Of a stretch of 64,000 nucleotides of DNA, positions 17,773 to 26,651 are shown piece after piece. The stretch's first letter is position 1; each line of letters starts with the position of its first letter. The DNA is taken from positions 162,335 to 226,334 of the forward strand of contig NZ_JAIEUI010000011.1 in NCBI RefSeq assembly GCF_022234545.1, written 5' to 3'. Both the position numbers and the translations under genes were made by a program. Origin of the DNA: Paenibacillus piscarius. Lineage in GTDB: Bacteria > Bacillota > Bacilli > Paenibacillales > Paenibacillaceae. A model generated the notes under the pieces. That model searched no databases. It saw only the letters and a list, made by a program, of their open reading frames with translations, and was not told the DNA's origin.

Positions 17773-17810
17773 TCAGCTTCACCACTCGCTTGTTATTTGT
17801 AGGACACAAC

Positions 17811-17842
17811 AAAAAACACCACAGAAGACTATTCCGTGGTGT
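17811..17842 (-). terminator. Terminator hairpin upstream of kimA
   Basis: ACACCAC/GTGGTGT stem (17842-17816 on the minus strand) followed by six T. It ends 39 bases before the kimA start. It may terminate the DUF5071 gene, or act as an attenuator if kimA is transcribed from the putative promoter at about 17870. Confidence 0.75.
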
Positions 17843-17860
17843 ACAACATATCATGCCCGG

Positions 17861-17913
17861 CATTAATATAGCGTTAAGGAATACGCCAAGACATTAAGAT
17901 TGCATTAAGATTA
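17861..17913 (-). promoter_or_regulatory. Direct repeats of 11 bp upstream of kimA, possible response-regulator operator
   Basis: Plus-strand CATTAAGATTG (17892) and CATTAAGATTA (17903) are 11 bp apart, as are CATTAATATAG (17861) and CGTTAAGGAAT (17872). The 11-bp spacing of TTAATG-like half-sites is typical of OmpR/PhoP-family winged-helix regulators. A -10-like TATATT (minus strand) lies within the block with no good -35. The block overlaps the last codon of the upstream gene. Confidence 0.35.
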
Positions 17914-18669
17914 TTCTCTGGCTGGAGCATGACCTGGGCCCATACACTCGCTAATCAGTTCCCCGATTTCACTTACGAGGTCATGAAGACTAGATTTCCG
18001 GTAACAGAAGCTGAATTCTTCCCGATGCTGCTCCATATAAGCTTTGGACAATCCAAATTGGGCGCTCACTTCACTGAATCCTCTTTCCAGCGCTTCACAA
18101 TCGATGACGGGATGCGCGTTGTCCAGCTCCACAATTTCTGCAAGGGCTCTCTGTTTCTTGTCCTCTAATAGTAGCTGAACGGCTTCAGCCGTATAGATCT
18201 GGTGGACCCATAGAATCCGCAGTGCCTTCAGGCCTATCGTTCCTCCTTCAGTCAGCCGGATTAGCTCCTCCTGAAGCTGTGCGATCTGCTCCGAGTTCCA
18301 GTGATCAAGGATCACTTCGAAAATCCAATACATCCAATCCTCATCTTGACTCTGATTCCTGAACACCTCTTGAATATAGGGAATTAACGGATCACCGATC
18401 TCTCTCAAAAAAGGAGCAATCCGGCGAGCTCCCGGCCAATTCATGTCCTGAACCCACTCCAGCAGTCCCGGCAGGATCGGCTTCACGCGGGGATAGCCCA
18501 GCTTAACAATAACCTCCGCCGCTCCGTCCCAATACTCTTTGCCCAGCGGCTGCAGCAATAGATGAAGCTCTTCGTCGCGGATGTCCTGGAGCGTCTGAAT
18601 AGCCTCAGCTTGTTCTGCTGCTGGTGTGTCCCAGTCCAGCTTTTGAATAAGTGCTTGAATGTCTTCCAC
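17911..18669 (-). CDS. DUF5071-type HEAT-like protein
   Basis: 252 residues. A HEAT/ARM-like helical region contains the segment GLLEWVQDMNWPGARRIAPFL near residues 65-85, which recalls the DUF5071 immunity-type family. The rest is helical and acidic with no membrane segment. I chose the GTG at 18669 because GAGGG lies 6 nt upstream and longer starts would overlap the preceding gene. It follows the membrane-hydrolase-like gene by 25 bp and may be co-transcribed. The function is unknown; some DUF5071 proteins neighbour polymorphic toxins, but none is seen here. Confidence 0.65.
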   Translation of the reverse strand: MEDIQALIQKLDWDTPAAEQAEAIQTLQDIRDEELHLLLQPLGKEYWDGAAEVIVKLGYPRVKPILPGLLEWVQDMNWPGARRIAPFLREIGDPLIPYIQEVFRNQSQDEDWMYWIFEVILDHWNSEQIAQLQEELIRLTEGGTIGLKALRILWVHQIYTAEAVQLLLEDKKQRALAEIVELDNAHPVIDCEALERGFSEVSAQFGLSKAYMEQHREEFSFCYRKSSLHDLVSEIGELISECMGPGHAPARE

Positions 18670-18694
18670 GCGCTGCCCTCTACTTTGCAATAGT

Positions 18695-19636
18695 CTATTC
18701 CCTCTGTCCCTCCGCCCAAGCTCCATCCTTATAGATGAAAAGGCGGGGATTCCCTTCCCGGTCCCGTGCAACAACCTCTGCGGCGGGGCCTTGTCTACTC
18801 TCCTCTCTCACTTCAAATGTAGCTTCATCTTCAGCAGCAGGCAACCGGTACACGTTCTCCAGCCCGTCTTTTCCCGAATTGTTGCGCACCACGTCACCCT
18901 TCATGGCATAGATCAGGTTAAGATCCAACCGGATACCGCCGCCCGGGATAGGCAATACGCCCAGAATTCTGCGCTGGGAGTCGATGACGTCAAACCCCAT
19001 TTTCCAAAAATCACTTAGCTTGTGCACCCGGTTATCCCCGAGCGGAGCCACCTGTACGGCTGCCTGGGGAGTGAGCGTGAATTTACGCGGAAGCCCTTGC
19101 TCCAGTTGCATTAGCATGGCAAGCTTAAAGCCGAGATACAGGACAATACACACAGCACCGGTTACACTCAGCACCCGTCTCCTGCCCAAAGGCATTGGAA
19201 GCACGAAACTCATAACTACCACTAACATAGGCACCCAAACCGTCGGATCACCGAGATAGATCAATGGCAGCGTATATGCCTCACTGGACAGCGGGTAGAC
19301 CAGATGAACTCCATGCCCCAGATAGTCCACCAGTATATGCCCCAGCACACTCCCCGCCAGACACAGATACAGCTGGATATACGAATATTTCTTCAATAGA
19401 AGCTTGAATATGAACACGATTGGCACCATAACCAGCCCCATGACGACAATGGAATGCGACCAAGGAGACACATACCTGTTCCCCAAGAGATCCGGCACAA
19501 TTCCCAAGAGCGAGGCCAGTCCGAGCAACACCACTTTTTCCTTAAAAGAAATCGCCTTGCGCATAAGCACCATCGATACAATGAAACTGCCCGTAAGCAG
19601 ATGTGTCATCACATGCATAGCCAATATCATAGACAT
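18695..19636 (-). CDS. YdjM/DUF457-type membrane-bound metal-dependent hydrolase family protein
   Basis: 313 residues. About five or six N-terminal membrane helices carry the family's polar landmarks: MHVMTHLLTG near the start, PDLLGN with SPWSHSIVV, and GHILVDYLGHGVHLVYP, which supply His/Asp residues in or near the membrane. A C-terminal soluble portion of about 130 residues is predicted outside the core family. The family is annotated as putative metal-dependent hydrolases, with little experimental support. The gene is probably co-transcribed with the DUF5071 gene downstream. Confidence 0.65.
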   Translation of the reverse strand: MSMILAMHVMTHLLTGSFIVSMVLMRKAISFKEKVVLLGLASLLGIVPDLLGNRYVSPWSHSIVVMGLVMVPIVFIFKLLLKKYSYIQLYLCLAGSVLGHILVDYLGHGVHLVYPLSSEAYTLPLIYLGDPTVWVPMLVVVMSFVLPMPLGRRRVLSVTGAVCIVLYLGFKLAMLMQLEQGLPRKFTLTPQAAVQVAPLGDNRVHKLSDFWKMGFDVIDSQRRILGVLPIPGGGIRLDLNLIYAMKGDVVRNNSGKDGLENVYRLPAAEDEATFEVREESRQGPAAEVVARDREGNPRLFIYKDGAWAEGQRE

Positions 19637-19742
19637 CTGTGATCCCCCGCTTTGTTGTTAAGCTTTATTCCTCAGAGCCTGGCAAGTTATAAACAAATGG
19701 AGCGGGGAAAAGGTTCATTTGTTATTCAAAAATCACTTAAAT

Positions 19743-20783
19743 TCAGTTTAAATATGCTTCCCGGGCGTCCTCAAAAATAGCAACTAATTGTTCCCGGATA
19801 GGATTGTCTCCCTTAAACTGTATATCATCAGCTGTGCTCTTAGAGTGAATTCCCTCATCCGTAGCAGGTACTTTCCCATAAACAACGCCACGGATAATGT
19901 ATACACCAGGATCAGTGAGGCTCTCTCGCAAAAACAGCAAATATTCTTCATTTTCATTCATCAGCTGATATCCTAATGTGCTGTAAACTCTTGATGAGTC
20001 TGCTGCTGCATTTTCTTGAACAATGATGGTCTCCCCGCTGGACAATGTGTGGCCAGTATTATTTTTAAATACATCGCTCAGTACAAATTGGGATAATGTG
20101 CGATTGTCAATAACCAATCCGTTCACATCTTCTTTTTTCAGAACTATTTCCTGAGCTCCGGCCTTCGTTCCCTTAACAACAATATCTGTTTGTGCATCCA
20201 TTTCTGAAAATGTTCCGTAGCTAATGGCGCTACTGTTTGTAATGGCGTAAGGAATTGTATTCGTCCCTGCCGTATCTTGAACGGTTAATGGTTCAAGCGA
20301 AGTAGCCGCTCTCTCATACTCAGCCCGACAAAAGGCTCTAGCTGAACTCATACTGAAATATAATCCGTCTTTCTCAAAGTATAAATACGGTATTCCATTC
20401 TCTTCAGCAATCCACTCCCCAGATACATCTTTAGAGAGCTCAACTTTTTTAGTCGAAGCAATCTCGTTAGTCGGTTTAAGTTCTTCTGTGGATTGAGTGA
20501 TTGCACCACGAAAAAATACAATACGGACTTGATTGTCTTTAGCTTCAACACGATCCACAAAATCATCGACACCTAGTTCTACTGTAGGAATGTAGACTTT
20601 ATCTAATCCGGCTTTCTTAGCAGCTTCACGAATTTCATTTTTTTGTTCTGCGGTATAAGAGAACGGCTCTGTTTCTGTCATTCCTTCACCTTCACTATTG
20701 GCGGAATTTACATTCTGACTGCATCCTGCTAATAAAGCACCAAACAGCAATCCAATAATCACGACTTTCCCTTTGTAGTTCAT
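19743..20783 (-). CDS. Lipoprotein of unknown function
   Basis: 346 residues with a lipoprotein signal peptide (lipobox LLAGC, Cys21) and an Asn/Ser/Glu-rich linker to about residue 40. The remaining domain is soluble and mixed alpha/beta, and I do not recognise it. No catalytic motif stands out. The start ATG follows GGAGG. It stands alone and is noticeably more AT-rich in codon choice than the flanking genes, which may indicate a different origin. Confidence 0.65.
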   Translation of the reverse strand: MNYKGKVVIIGLLFGALLAGCSQNVNSANSEGEGMTETEPFSYTAEQKNEIREAAKKAGLDKVYIPTVELGVDDFVDRVEAKDNQVRIVFFRGAITQSTEELKPTNEIASTKKVELSKDVSGEWIAEENGIPYLYFEKDGLYFSMSSARAFCRAEYERAATSLEPLTVQDTAGTNTIPYAITNSSAISYGTFSEMDAQTDIVVKGTKAGAQEIVLKKEDVNGLVIDNRTLSQFVLSDVFKNNTGHTLSSGETIIVQENAAADSSRVYSTLGYQLMNENEEYLLFLRESLTDPGVYIIRGVVYGKVPATDEGIHSKSTADDIQFKGDNPIREQLVAIFEDAREAYLN

Positions 20784-20969
20784 GGAATATCCTCCACTTG
20801 TCGATTGGTCACCTCACCATAATAGACTGAACTGTCCTTCCAAAAGTTGCATAATATTCTCAACTCAGTTTCTTTTTTGAAACTCTTATCAGGTCTAGCA
20901 AACTAAATCAGATGGGCGCTGAGAACAAAATCACCCTAACGAATGAATAAGATTACCCTCAGGCGATAC

Positions 20970-21069
20970 AATGTATGCTGTTTTCCACATACATTCGGTC
21001 CGTGTGCTTGCTTGCGAGCAAATGTATGCTGTTTTCCACATACATTCGGTCCGTGTGCCTGCTTGCGAG
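20970..21069. repeat. 51-bp tandem hairpin repeat, locus C (two copies)
   Basis: AATGTATG/CATACATT stems with a TTTTCC-containing loop start at 20970 and 21021, exactly 51 bp apart. Each is followed by CGGTCCGTGTGC(T/C)TGCTTGCGAG. The stem sequence differs from loci A and B but remains base-paired, and the TTTTCC loop and GGTCC tail are kept. Nothing else is recognised in the intergenic stretch 20784-21171. Confidence 0.85.
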
Positions 21070-21171
21070 TATATTAGAAGAAAATCATAGTTTCCTAAAC
21101 AATCAAAATACAGCGGCGCCCTGGCCCCTCTAAGAGTCCCGGCTACCGCTGCTTATTCACCACATTACTGT

Positions 21172-21918
21172 TTATTTACGGCGGGTTACCATCATAATCT
21201 CCATGCTCCCGAGCTGTAAGGGGTGCTTCCCGAATTGTCCCGGGTTACAGCCATATACGGCCTCTACTGCGAACCCTTCACTCTCCAGAAGCATCTGTAA
21301 TTCCCGAAAGGTAAAAGCGGTAGTATAGATCAACACCTCTTTGGATTCACCCTCGGGGCTGTGGATCTCTTCTTTATCGATTACGGTGCAGGAATACGGG
21401 TCAAATAACGACTCATCCTGTATACGCCGGGCTAAGTTAAGCGCATTAATTACCGTAAGAACAAATAAAGAACCCGGCTTCAGCGCCCGATGAACTCCTC
21501 TAAGGACCTTCCGGTGATTCTCTTCACTGCCCGCCAGTCCAAAGGCCCCTTCACACAGGCAAATCCCACCATCGAATTCCTGCTCAAACGATAACTCCCG
21601 CGCATCCGCCACCAGAAATGCTGCCGACAGTTTGTCCTTCGCAGCCTCCCGGTTCGCGTGCCTGATAAATTCCGCAGAAATATCCACACCCGTTGTGCTA
21701 ATTCCGCGCCGGGCCAATTCCAGACTATGCCGCCCCGGACCGCAGCCAATATCCAGGATACGAGTATCCTGCCGCAGATTCATTAACTCCATTAAAAAAT
21801 CTGCTTCCTGCATCGTTCCCTGGGCGAAACCGTATTTCAAATACTGCTCCCGCATGAAATCTCCGATGGCTTCATAATAATCCCCACTGTACTCAAAGCC
21901 TGCTTGCGTATTCTTCAA
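21172..21918 (-). CDS. Class I SAM-dependent methyltransferase
   Basis: 248 residues. SAM motif I is ILDIGCGPGRHSLELARRG (about residues 53-71), motif II acidic GVDIS, and motif IV-like DGGICLCEGAFGL. The protein is small-molecule methyltransferase-like, cytoplasmic, with unknown substrate. The start is a TTG, 8 nt after GGAGGG. It is monocistronic. Confidence 0.82.
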   Translation of the reverse strand: MKNTQAGFEYSGDYYEAIGDFMREQYLKYGFAQGTMQEADFLMELMNLRQDTRILDIGCGPGRHSLELARRGISTTGVDISAEFIRHANREAAKDKLSAAFLVADARELSFEQEFDGGICLCEGAFGLAGSEENHRKVLRGVHRALKPGSLFVLTVINALNLARRIQDESLFDPYSCTVIDKEEIHSPEGESKEVLIYTTAFTFRELQMLLESEGFAVEAVYGCNPGQFGKHPLQLGSMEIMMVTRRK

Positions 21919-22125
21919 AAGCTATCCCTCCGTATCTATTGTGCCTACACGGAAGTGGATTGGCGTGACAGCTTAACCCCTTCCGTGTCCCGAATGACAA
22001 CGTTCAGCCTGTCAGCGCTTCTATTCATAAGTTCACTCGCTTTCCTTATTATGTAACTTCAGGGTAGATAATCGTAGCCGGGATGTCAAAAGAAAGAACT
22101 GTTATACTCATTCTGTACGGTTAGC

Positions 22126-22791
22126 TTAACGAAGCTCCTTTATTTCCATCCCCTCTATATTATCCAGCGTAATCTCACAGACATCCGTCCTGATCGTTAG
22201 CGAATGCGGATAAGCTTCCTCCTGGTCAGACATGAACCAGACCCGGCCTTGCTTCACCGCAATAATCAGCCCATGCTCGTCACCTGCGGCAGCGAACTGG
22301 CTATCGTAATCCTGCCAAGGAACGATCCCTACCCGCGATAGCTTGAGCAGTGCCTCCTCCACATCGGGTACAGGCAGACCAATCTCACTGACACATAACA
22401 GACTGGCTGGGGAGAATGCTTCATTGGCGGAATTGTTCAGATTGTGCCGGGCAATCAACTCTACAATATTACCGGCCGGGTCATAGAAATAGATGGAGTC
22501 GGCATTCCAATCCTCGAAGTGTACAATCTCCTGTCCTTGGCTCGGAATAATTTGAACCTTTGGAGTAATCCAGTGCAACGCTTCATCTATCTGGTTCTCA
22601 GGGATGTTGAAGGCAAAATGATATTTCGGTTGTCTGCTTAGGTTAGATTCTTTGAAGGTTAGACGGGAATCACCTGCTTGTACACTGAAGGATGTGGGAT
22701 GTTCCTGAACTACCGCCAGCCCAAGAGTATTCTCATAAAAGTCTTTCATTTCTTTCAAGGAATGAGTTTGCATCTCTACTTCTCTGATCAT
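22126..22791 (-). CDS. VOC-family (glyoxalase/dioxygenase-like) protein
   Basis: 221 residues with an N-terminal vicinal-oxygen-chelate domain (about 1-115; SLKEMKDFYENTLGL and SIYFYDPAGNIVELIARHN). A second, more divergent VOC-like half follows, starting near SEIGLPVPDVEEALLKL. The metal-ligand pattern is partial. The reaction is unknown. The start ATG follows GAGGTG. Confidence 0.75.
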   Translation of the reverse strand: MIREVEMQTHSLKEMKDFYENTLGLAVVQEHPTSFSVQAGDSRLTFKESNLSRQPKYHFAFNIPENQIDEALHWITPKVQIIPSQGQEIVHFEDWNADSIYFYDPAGNIVELIARHNLNNSANEAFSPASLLCVSEIGLPVPDVEEALLKLSRVGIVPWQDYDSQFAAAGDEHGLIIAVKQGRVWFMSDQEEAYPHSLTIRTDVCEITLDNIEGMEIKELR

Positions 22792-22972
22792 TCAGGATCA
22801 CCTCTATTTGTGCATTTTCATCCAGATATTTGCTTCCATAGTAGCCGAGCCGAACTGTGAAGTCAAACCCGGATCTGCAACTTCTGCCCAATAACCGCGT
22901 CCATAACAATATGGAAAATCTATCTATTCTCTGAAAACAATAGAACAATCGAACATCTCAGGAGGTTTCTAT

Positions 22973-24364
22973 ATGCGCTACATCGCAGTAGTTTCTCTGG
23001 CGGCAGTTCTGCTCTCAGGATGTCAGGGGGCGGACAAAGAAGCTATGAACAGCTCTTCCTCAGCCCCATCCACAGCTTCCCCAACCATCGGATCACCCAC
23101 GGCTACACCAGCCCTCTCTTCCCCTTCAGCACCTTCAAGCGAGGAGGAGCCGCTGCTCTATATTGAGCAATTGCGGATTATCGGCGGAGGCGGACAAGTG
23201 ATACAGGTGAAATCGAACAGCGATATCGACCAGAAATCATTGGAGCAGGCGCTGAAAAATAGTCTGCAAACCAGTAATCCCGAAGCAGAGTTCCGCTACA
23301 CACTGGAATGGGAGTCCCCGCGGTTTGTGCAAATCCGCCTGCATCTGGATGAGAGCAGCGCCTGGTCCGGCACGTTCAATCTGGATGAAGCCGTCACCAC
23401 AGACGGGCGCAAGTATGCCAGCACAGAGCAGCCTTACCGTAACACGGTAGTGATCAGAGCCCAGGACGGCAAGGGCAGTCTGCTGTTCCAAGGCGTCACC
23501 TCCGGTACCCGGCGCGTAGTACCTGCCTGGAACACGGGCTGGATCAAGTCCGTTCAGACTGCTGAATCCTCCGCTCCCTCCTATCTGTTCTACGGACAGG
23601 AGAAGCACCATCTGGTGCACGCTTTGACAGGCGATTCGCTGGAGATTCCGGCTTTTCCGCAGGAGAAGGATGCCTACGGCAATGATTACGGATACCATGA
23701 GCTGTACTCCGACCGCTTCTATTCGGGCTTCACTTATATGATCTCTGGCAATAAGACGCTGTACCGGGTAGACCTGAAGGACTTCACCCGTACGAAGCTT
23801 CATGTGTTCGACAAGCCGGTCTACGGCATGTCCTCCTCGCCTGACGGCAAGCGTATCGCGGTACTTACCGCACATGACGAGTTCATTGGCCCAGCGGCAG
23901 ACTTGACGGTGCTGGATCAGAAGGGGAAAATACTGCATTCGCAGCAAAACACTGCCTTCATCTCCCATAGTGACGGCTTTCTGTTCGTCTATTCTCTGAC
24001 TTGGGAGGACGATTCGCATCTGCTGCTTCCCGTAGACAGAGGCGAGGAGAACCCGCTTGGACAAGTCCGATACAATATCGGAAGCGGAGCCTCCACGGTT
24101 ATGCAGGATGAGCGCATCACGGACCAGCTGAAGCAGGATCTCAAGGAATATGAACGGCAGCCGCATAATGACCTGTTGCTATCCGGGCTGATGTGGTCAC
24201 CGGACAACCGATTCGCCGCCTTCCAGTCAGGTACAGGAACCATCCAGGTCTACGACACACAAGAGCGGACGTTCACGTTCGTCTCCGCAGGCACACTGCT
24301 GGGCTGGATGCCGGATGGAACGCTGGCCTGGGCGGATGCCGGGGACAATGTGTATACTTTTTGA
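22973..24364 (+). CDS. Lipoprotein with beta-propeller-like domain
   Basis: 463 residues. The signal peptide ends in lipobox LLSGC (Cys17), and a Ser/Thr/Pro/Ala-rich linker runs to about residue 58. The C-terminal half has WD40/TolB-like blades (YGMSSSPDGKRIAVLTA and LMWSPDNRFAAFQSG). It is probably anchored at the outer face of the membrane. I recognise no enzyme motif. The stop codon ends exactly where the stop of the convergent methyltransferase gene begins. Confidence 0.72.
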   Translation: MRYIAVVSLAAVLLSGCQGADKEAMNSSSSAPSTASPTIGSPTATPALSSPSAPSSEEEPLLYIEQLRIIGGGGQVIQVKSNSDIDQKSLEQALKNSLQTSNPEAEFRYTLEWESPRFVQIRLHLDESSAWSGTFNLDEAVTTDGRKYASTEQPYRNTVVIRAQDGKGSLLFQGVTSGTRRVVPAWNTGWIKSVQTAESSAPSYLFYGQEKHHLVHALTGDSLEIPAFPQEKDAYGNDYGYHELYSDRFYSGFTYMISGNKTLYRVDLKDFTRTKLHVFDKPVYGMSSSPDGKRIAVLTAHDEFIGPAADLTVLDQKGKILHSQQNTAFISHSDGFLFVYSLTWEDDSHLLLPVDRGEENPLGQVRYNIGSGASTVMQDERITDQLKQDLKEYERQPHNDLLLSGLMWSPDNRFAAFQSGTGTIQVYDTQERTFTFVSAGTLLGWMPDGTLAWADAGDNVYTF

Positions 24365-25120
24365 CTATACTTCTCCCCAATAAATCTCTGTTTCATATTC
24401 AAAGGGAACCATCCCGTCCTGATTATGCCTGTCAAATATATTCTGCAGTTCTGTCATCATCGGGTTGTAATTCGGATGCCCCGGAACAGGGCAATAGGAG
24501 GAGGATAACAGCCGGCCGCGCAGACCCGCGAAATCGAACTCCTGAGTCATTTCAAACTGGCTTTTATGCATCGTATTTTCTTTGAAAAAAGCGACAAGCA
24601 TCGCCTCAGAAATGTTTTTATGATTCACTTGTGCATAATCGGTTCCGTAGGTGAGAAGCAACTGATCGTACTCTTCACGAAATGAAGTGCCGTGTGTAAG
24701 CCGGGAATTCCATAGGAGTATGACTTTGCCGCCAGGCTGTAGTATTCTGCGGAACTCCGTTTGCGCGGCTGCTTGGTCAAACCAGTGAAATGCCTGCGCA
24801 CAAACAATAAACTCAACCGACTGATCCGGTAACCCGGTGGCTTCCGCAGACCCTGATCTGCTCTGAAAATTCGGATGGCTGGCTAACCTTTGCTCAGCGG
24901 CTTCACGCATGGCCTGATTGGGCTCAACCGCGATTACCTCGCTACCGCGTTCCAGAAGCAGCTTGGACAGGCTTCCTGTGCCTGAACCGATATCTGCTAT
25001 TTTACTGTTCGGGCGCAGACCAATATCGTTGTACAAATAATCAACAGCCTCCGATGGATAGCTTGGGCGGTACTTCACATAGGAATCGACCCGGTTCGAA
25101 AACCTTTCACCGTTGTTCAT
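24365..25120 (-). CDS. Class I SAM-dependent methyltransferase
   Basis: 251 residues. Motif I is IADIGSGTGSLSKLLLERG (about 42-60), followed by VIAVEPNQAMR and the VCAQAFHWFD segment frequent in the ubiquinone/menaquinone-type methyltransferase (YcgJ-like) group. The substrate is unknown. It shares a short operon with the small membrane protein gene 14 bp upstream. Confidence 0.82.
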   Translation of the reverse strand: MNNGERFSNRVDSYVKYRPSYPSEAVDYLYNDIGLRPNSKIADIGSGTGSLSKLLLERGSEVIAVEPNQAMREAAEQRLASHPNFQSRSGSAEATGLPDQSVEFIVCAQAFHWFDQAAAQTEFRRILQPGGKVILLWNSRLTHGTSFREEYDQLLLTYGTDYAQVNHKNISEAMLVAFFKENTMHKSQFEMTQEFDFAGLRGRLLSSSYCPVPGHPNYNPMMTELQNIFDRHNQDGMVPFEYETEIYWGEV

Positions 25121-25134
25121 CGCTGTTCACTCTC

Positions 25135-25383
25135 CTATTTTGTATTTTTCGGAAATCCGTATACGAACAATATCACACCAATTAACGTAAGGATTGGCAC
25201 AAAGAGATTATCGAAGAAGCCTGCGACATGAGTTTTAGGCTGGACATCGTACATTTGCGCTTGGTATAACGCAGAAATTTCATAATTTCGAGCGATCAAT
25301 GTCCCTACACGTTCGAACGTGTAGATTAACCCGGCAGCAATCAGGAAAGCTGCCCCTAGTTTCCGGTATAGGTTGTTTCCCAT
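25135..25383 (-). CDS. Small membrane protein of unknown function
   Basis: 82 residues with two predicted membrane helices (about 9-27 and 58-77) joined by a 30-residue extracytoplasmic loop, and a basic C-terminus. GGAGG precedes the ATG. It is likely co-transcribed with the methyltransferase gene 14 bp downstream. Not recognised. Confidence 0.6.
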   Translation of the reverse strand: MGNNLYRKLGAAFLIAAGLIYTFERVGTLIARNYEISALYQAQMYDVQPKTHVAGFFDNLFVPILTLIGVILFVYGFPKNTK

Positions 25384-25428
25384 AGAATATTTATCGCCTC
25401 CTCACTCTTGGCAGATAGATGGATTGAG

Positions 25429-26502
25429 TTACGGCTTCTCCACGCCGGCCGGAAGCTCGGAGGCCGGCGGCCAGACGATGGTTCCGCTGCGGTTCATGTA
25501 CCCTCTGATTTCCTCGCGTGTCTCTGGAACCAGCAGGGTGATTTCCGCCAATTCGCCATTGAACGAATCGGCCCAGTAGAGTTGCGGCTTGACCACGAAG
25601 CGGCCGGAGGTATTAATATAGCCGTACCGCTGCCCCGGGCTGACCGGAGCCAGACCGCCCTTGAACAAACCCCCGGCCGTGAATCCCTGGATGACCTTGG
25701 CGCCCTTCTTATTAATATAGAAGGTGGCTCCATTGCGCTCGACGAACGCCAGTCCTTCCGAGAACGGCTGCGCCATGCTGAACTGCGGCTTGATCAGGTA
25801 ATTGCCATTTTTGTCGATGTATCCGTATTTGCCGTTCACATACACGACTGCCGCCCCGTCGGAGAACAGCGTGGCGTGATCATACCGGGGCGTAATGCGA
25901 AGCTTGCCCGTGGTGTCGATATAGCCGTATTTACCGTTAACGGCAAGCTTAACGACTGCCATGCCTTCGGAGAAATCAGACGTCGAGCTGTACCGGTACG
26001 GAATGATTAGCTTGCCCTTCGTGTTAATGTACCCTGAGGCTTTGCCCATATTGACCGAGGCCAATCCTTCAGAGAAATTAAATGCCTTGACGTAGATTGG
26101 CTGTATCGCGACCTTGCCTTGACTGTCGATATACCCGTACCGGGTCGCCGTAGCCCCGCCTGCGAGTTGAACCTTCGCCGTATACAGCGCACGGTCATTA
26201 TACAGAATGCTGGCGTCTCTCAGCTTATATTCGAACAGCTTGGTACCGGCCGAATTGAAATAATATTGCTTTTTGGCCGCGTGGTCCTCGACATATACCT
26301 TTCCTCCAGGCGCTGCTGAATACCCGTATCCGTCGTACACCGCTTCGATGACCACCTTGCCTTGGCCGTTGATGAAGCCGTATTTCCCGTTCACTTCAAC
26401 CGGATATAATTGATCAGCCGTCTTGGCCTGCACAGGACCCGCTACACTTGCACTGAACACCATCGCCGTCATTAAAAGGGTTAAAGCCAGTTTCTTTAAC
26501 AC
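25429..26502 (-). CDS. Secreted WG-repeat protein
   Basis: 357 residues. A classical signal peptide (KKLALTLLMTAMVFSASV, cleavage near VQA) precedes about eight WG repeats of the form Y-G-(Y/F)-I-(N/D)-x-x-G-K-x-x-I, for example YGFINGQGKVVIEAVYDG and YGYIDTTGKLRITPRYDH, up to the C-terminus. It is expected to be exported; the repeat family is common in Paenibacillus and has no firm function. I chose the GTG at 26502: it gives the signal peptide directly and has AAAGGAG 12 nt upstream, while an upstream ATG would add a 49-residue non-signal extension. Confidence 0.75.
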   Translation of the reverse strand: MLKKLALTLLMTAMVFSASVAGPVQAKTADQLYPVEVNGKYGFINGQGKVVIEAVYDGYGYSAAPGGKVYVEDHAAKKQYYFNSAGTKLFEYKLRDASILYNDRALYTAKVQLAGGATATRYGYIDSQGKVAIQPIYVKAFNFSEGLASVNMGKASGYINTKGKLIIPYRYSSTSDFSEGMAVVKLAVNGKYGYIDTTGKLRITPRYDHATLFSDGAAVVYVNGKYGYIDKNGNYLIKPQFSMAQPFSEGLAFVERNGATFYINKKGAKVIQGFTAGGLFKGGLAPVSPGQRYGYINTSGRFVVKPQLYWADSFNGELAEITLLVPETREEIRGYMNRSGTIVWPPASELPAGVEKP

Positions 26503-26586
26503 TTGCAGTTCACACTCCTTTGAGACTATTTTCCATTCTTTATGTATAGACGGTGATTGTGCCGGTTTTGTTGTGCATGTTTTGGA

Positions 26587-26638
26587 AGAAAAAAAGAGGG
26601 CTGCCCCAAGCAACCACTCATGGCTACCGGGACAACCC
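26587..26638 (-). terminator. Terminator of the licT-bglP-bgl operon
   Basis: GGGTTGTCCC pairs with GGGGCAGCCC (minus strand 26638-26598) and is followed by T-C-T7, 14 bases after the beta-glucosidase stop. Confidence 0.85.
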
Positions 26639-26651
26639 TTTGTAATCACAA

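Noticed and set aside
17773..17930. c-di-AMP (ydaO) riboswitch upstream of kimA
   Set aside because: None of the conserved ydaO-type core sequences are visible in the short leader; only a simple hairpin and direct repeats are present.
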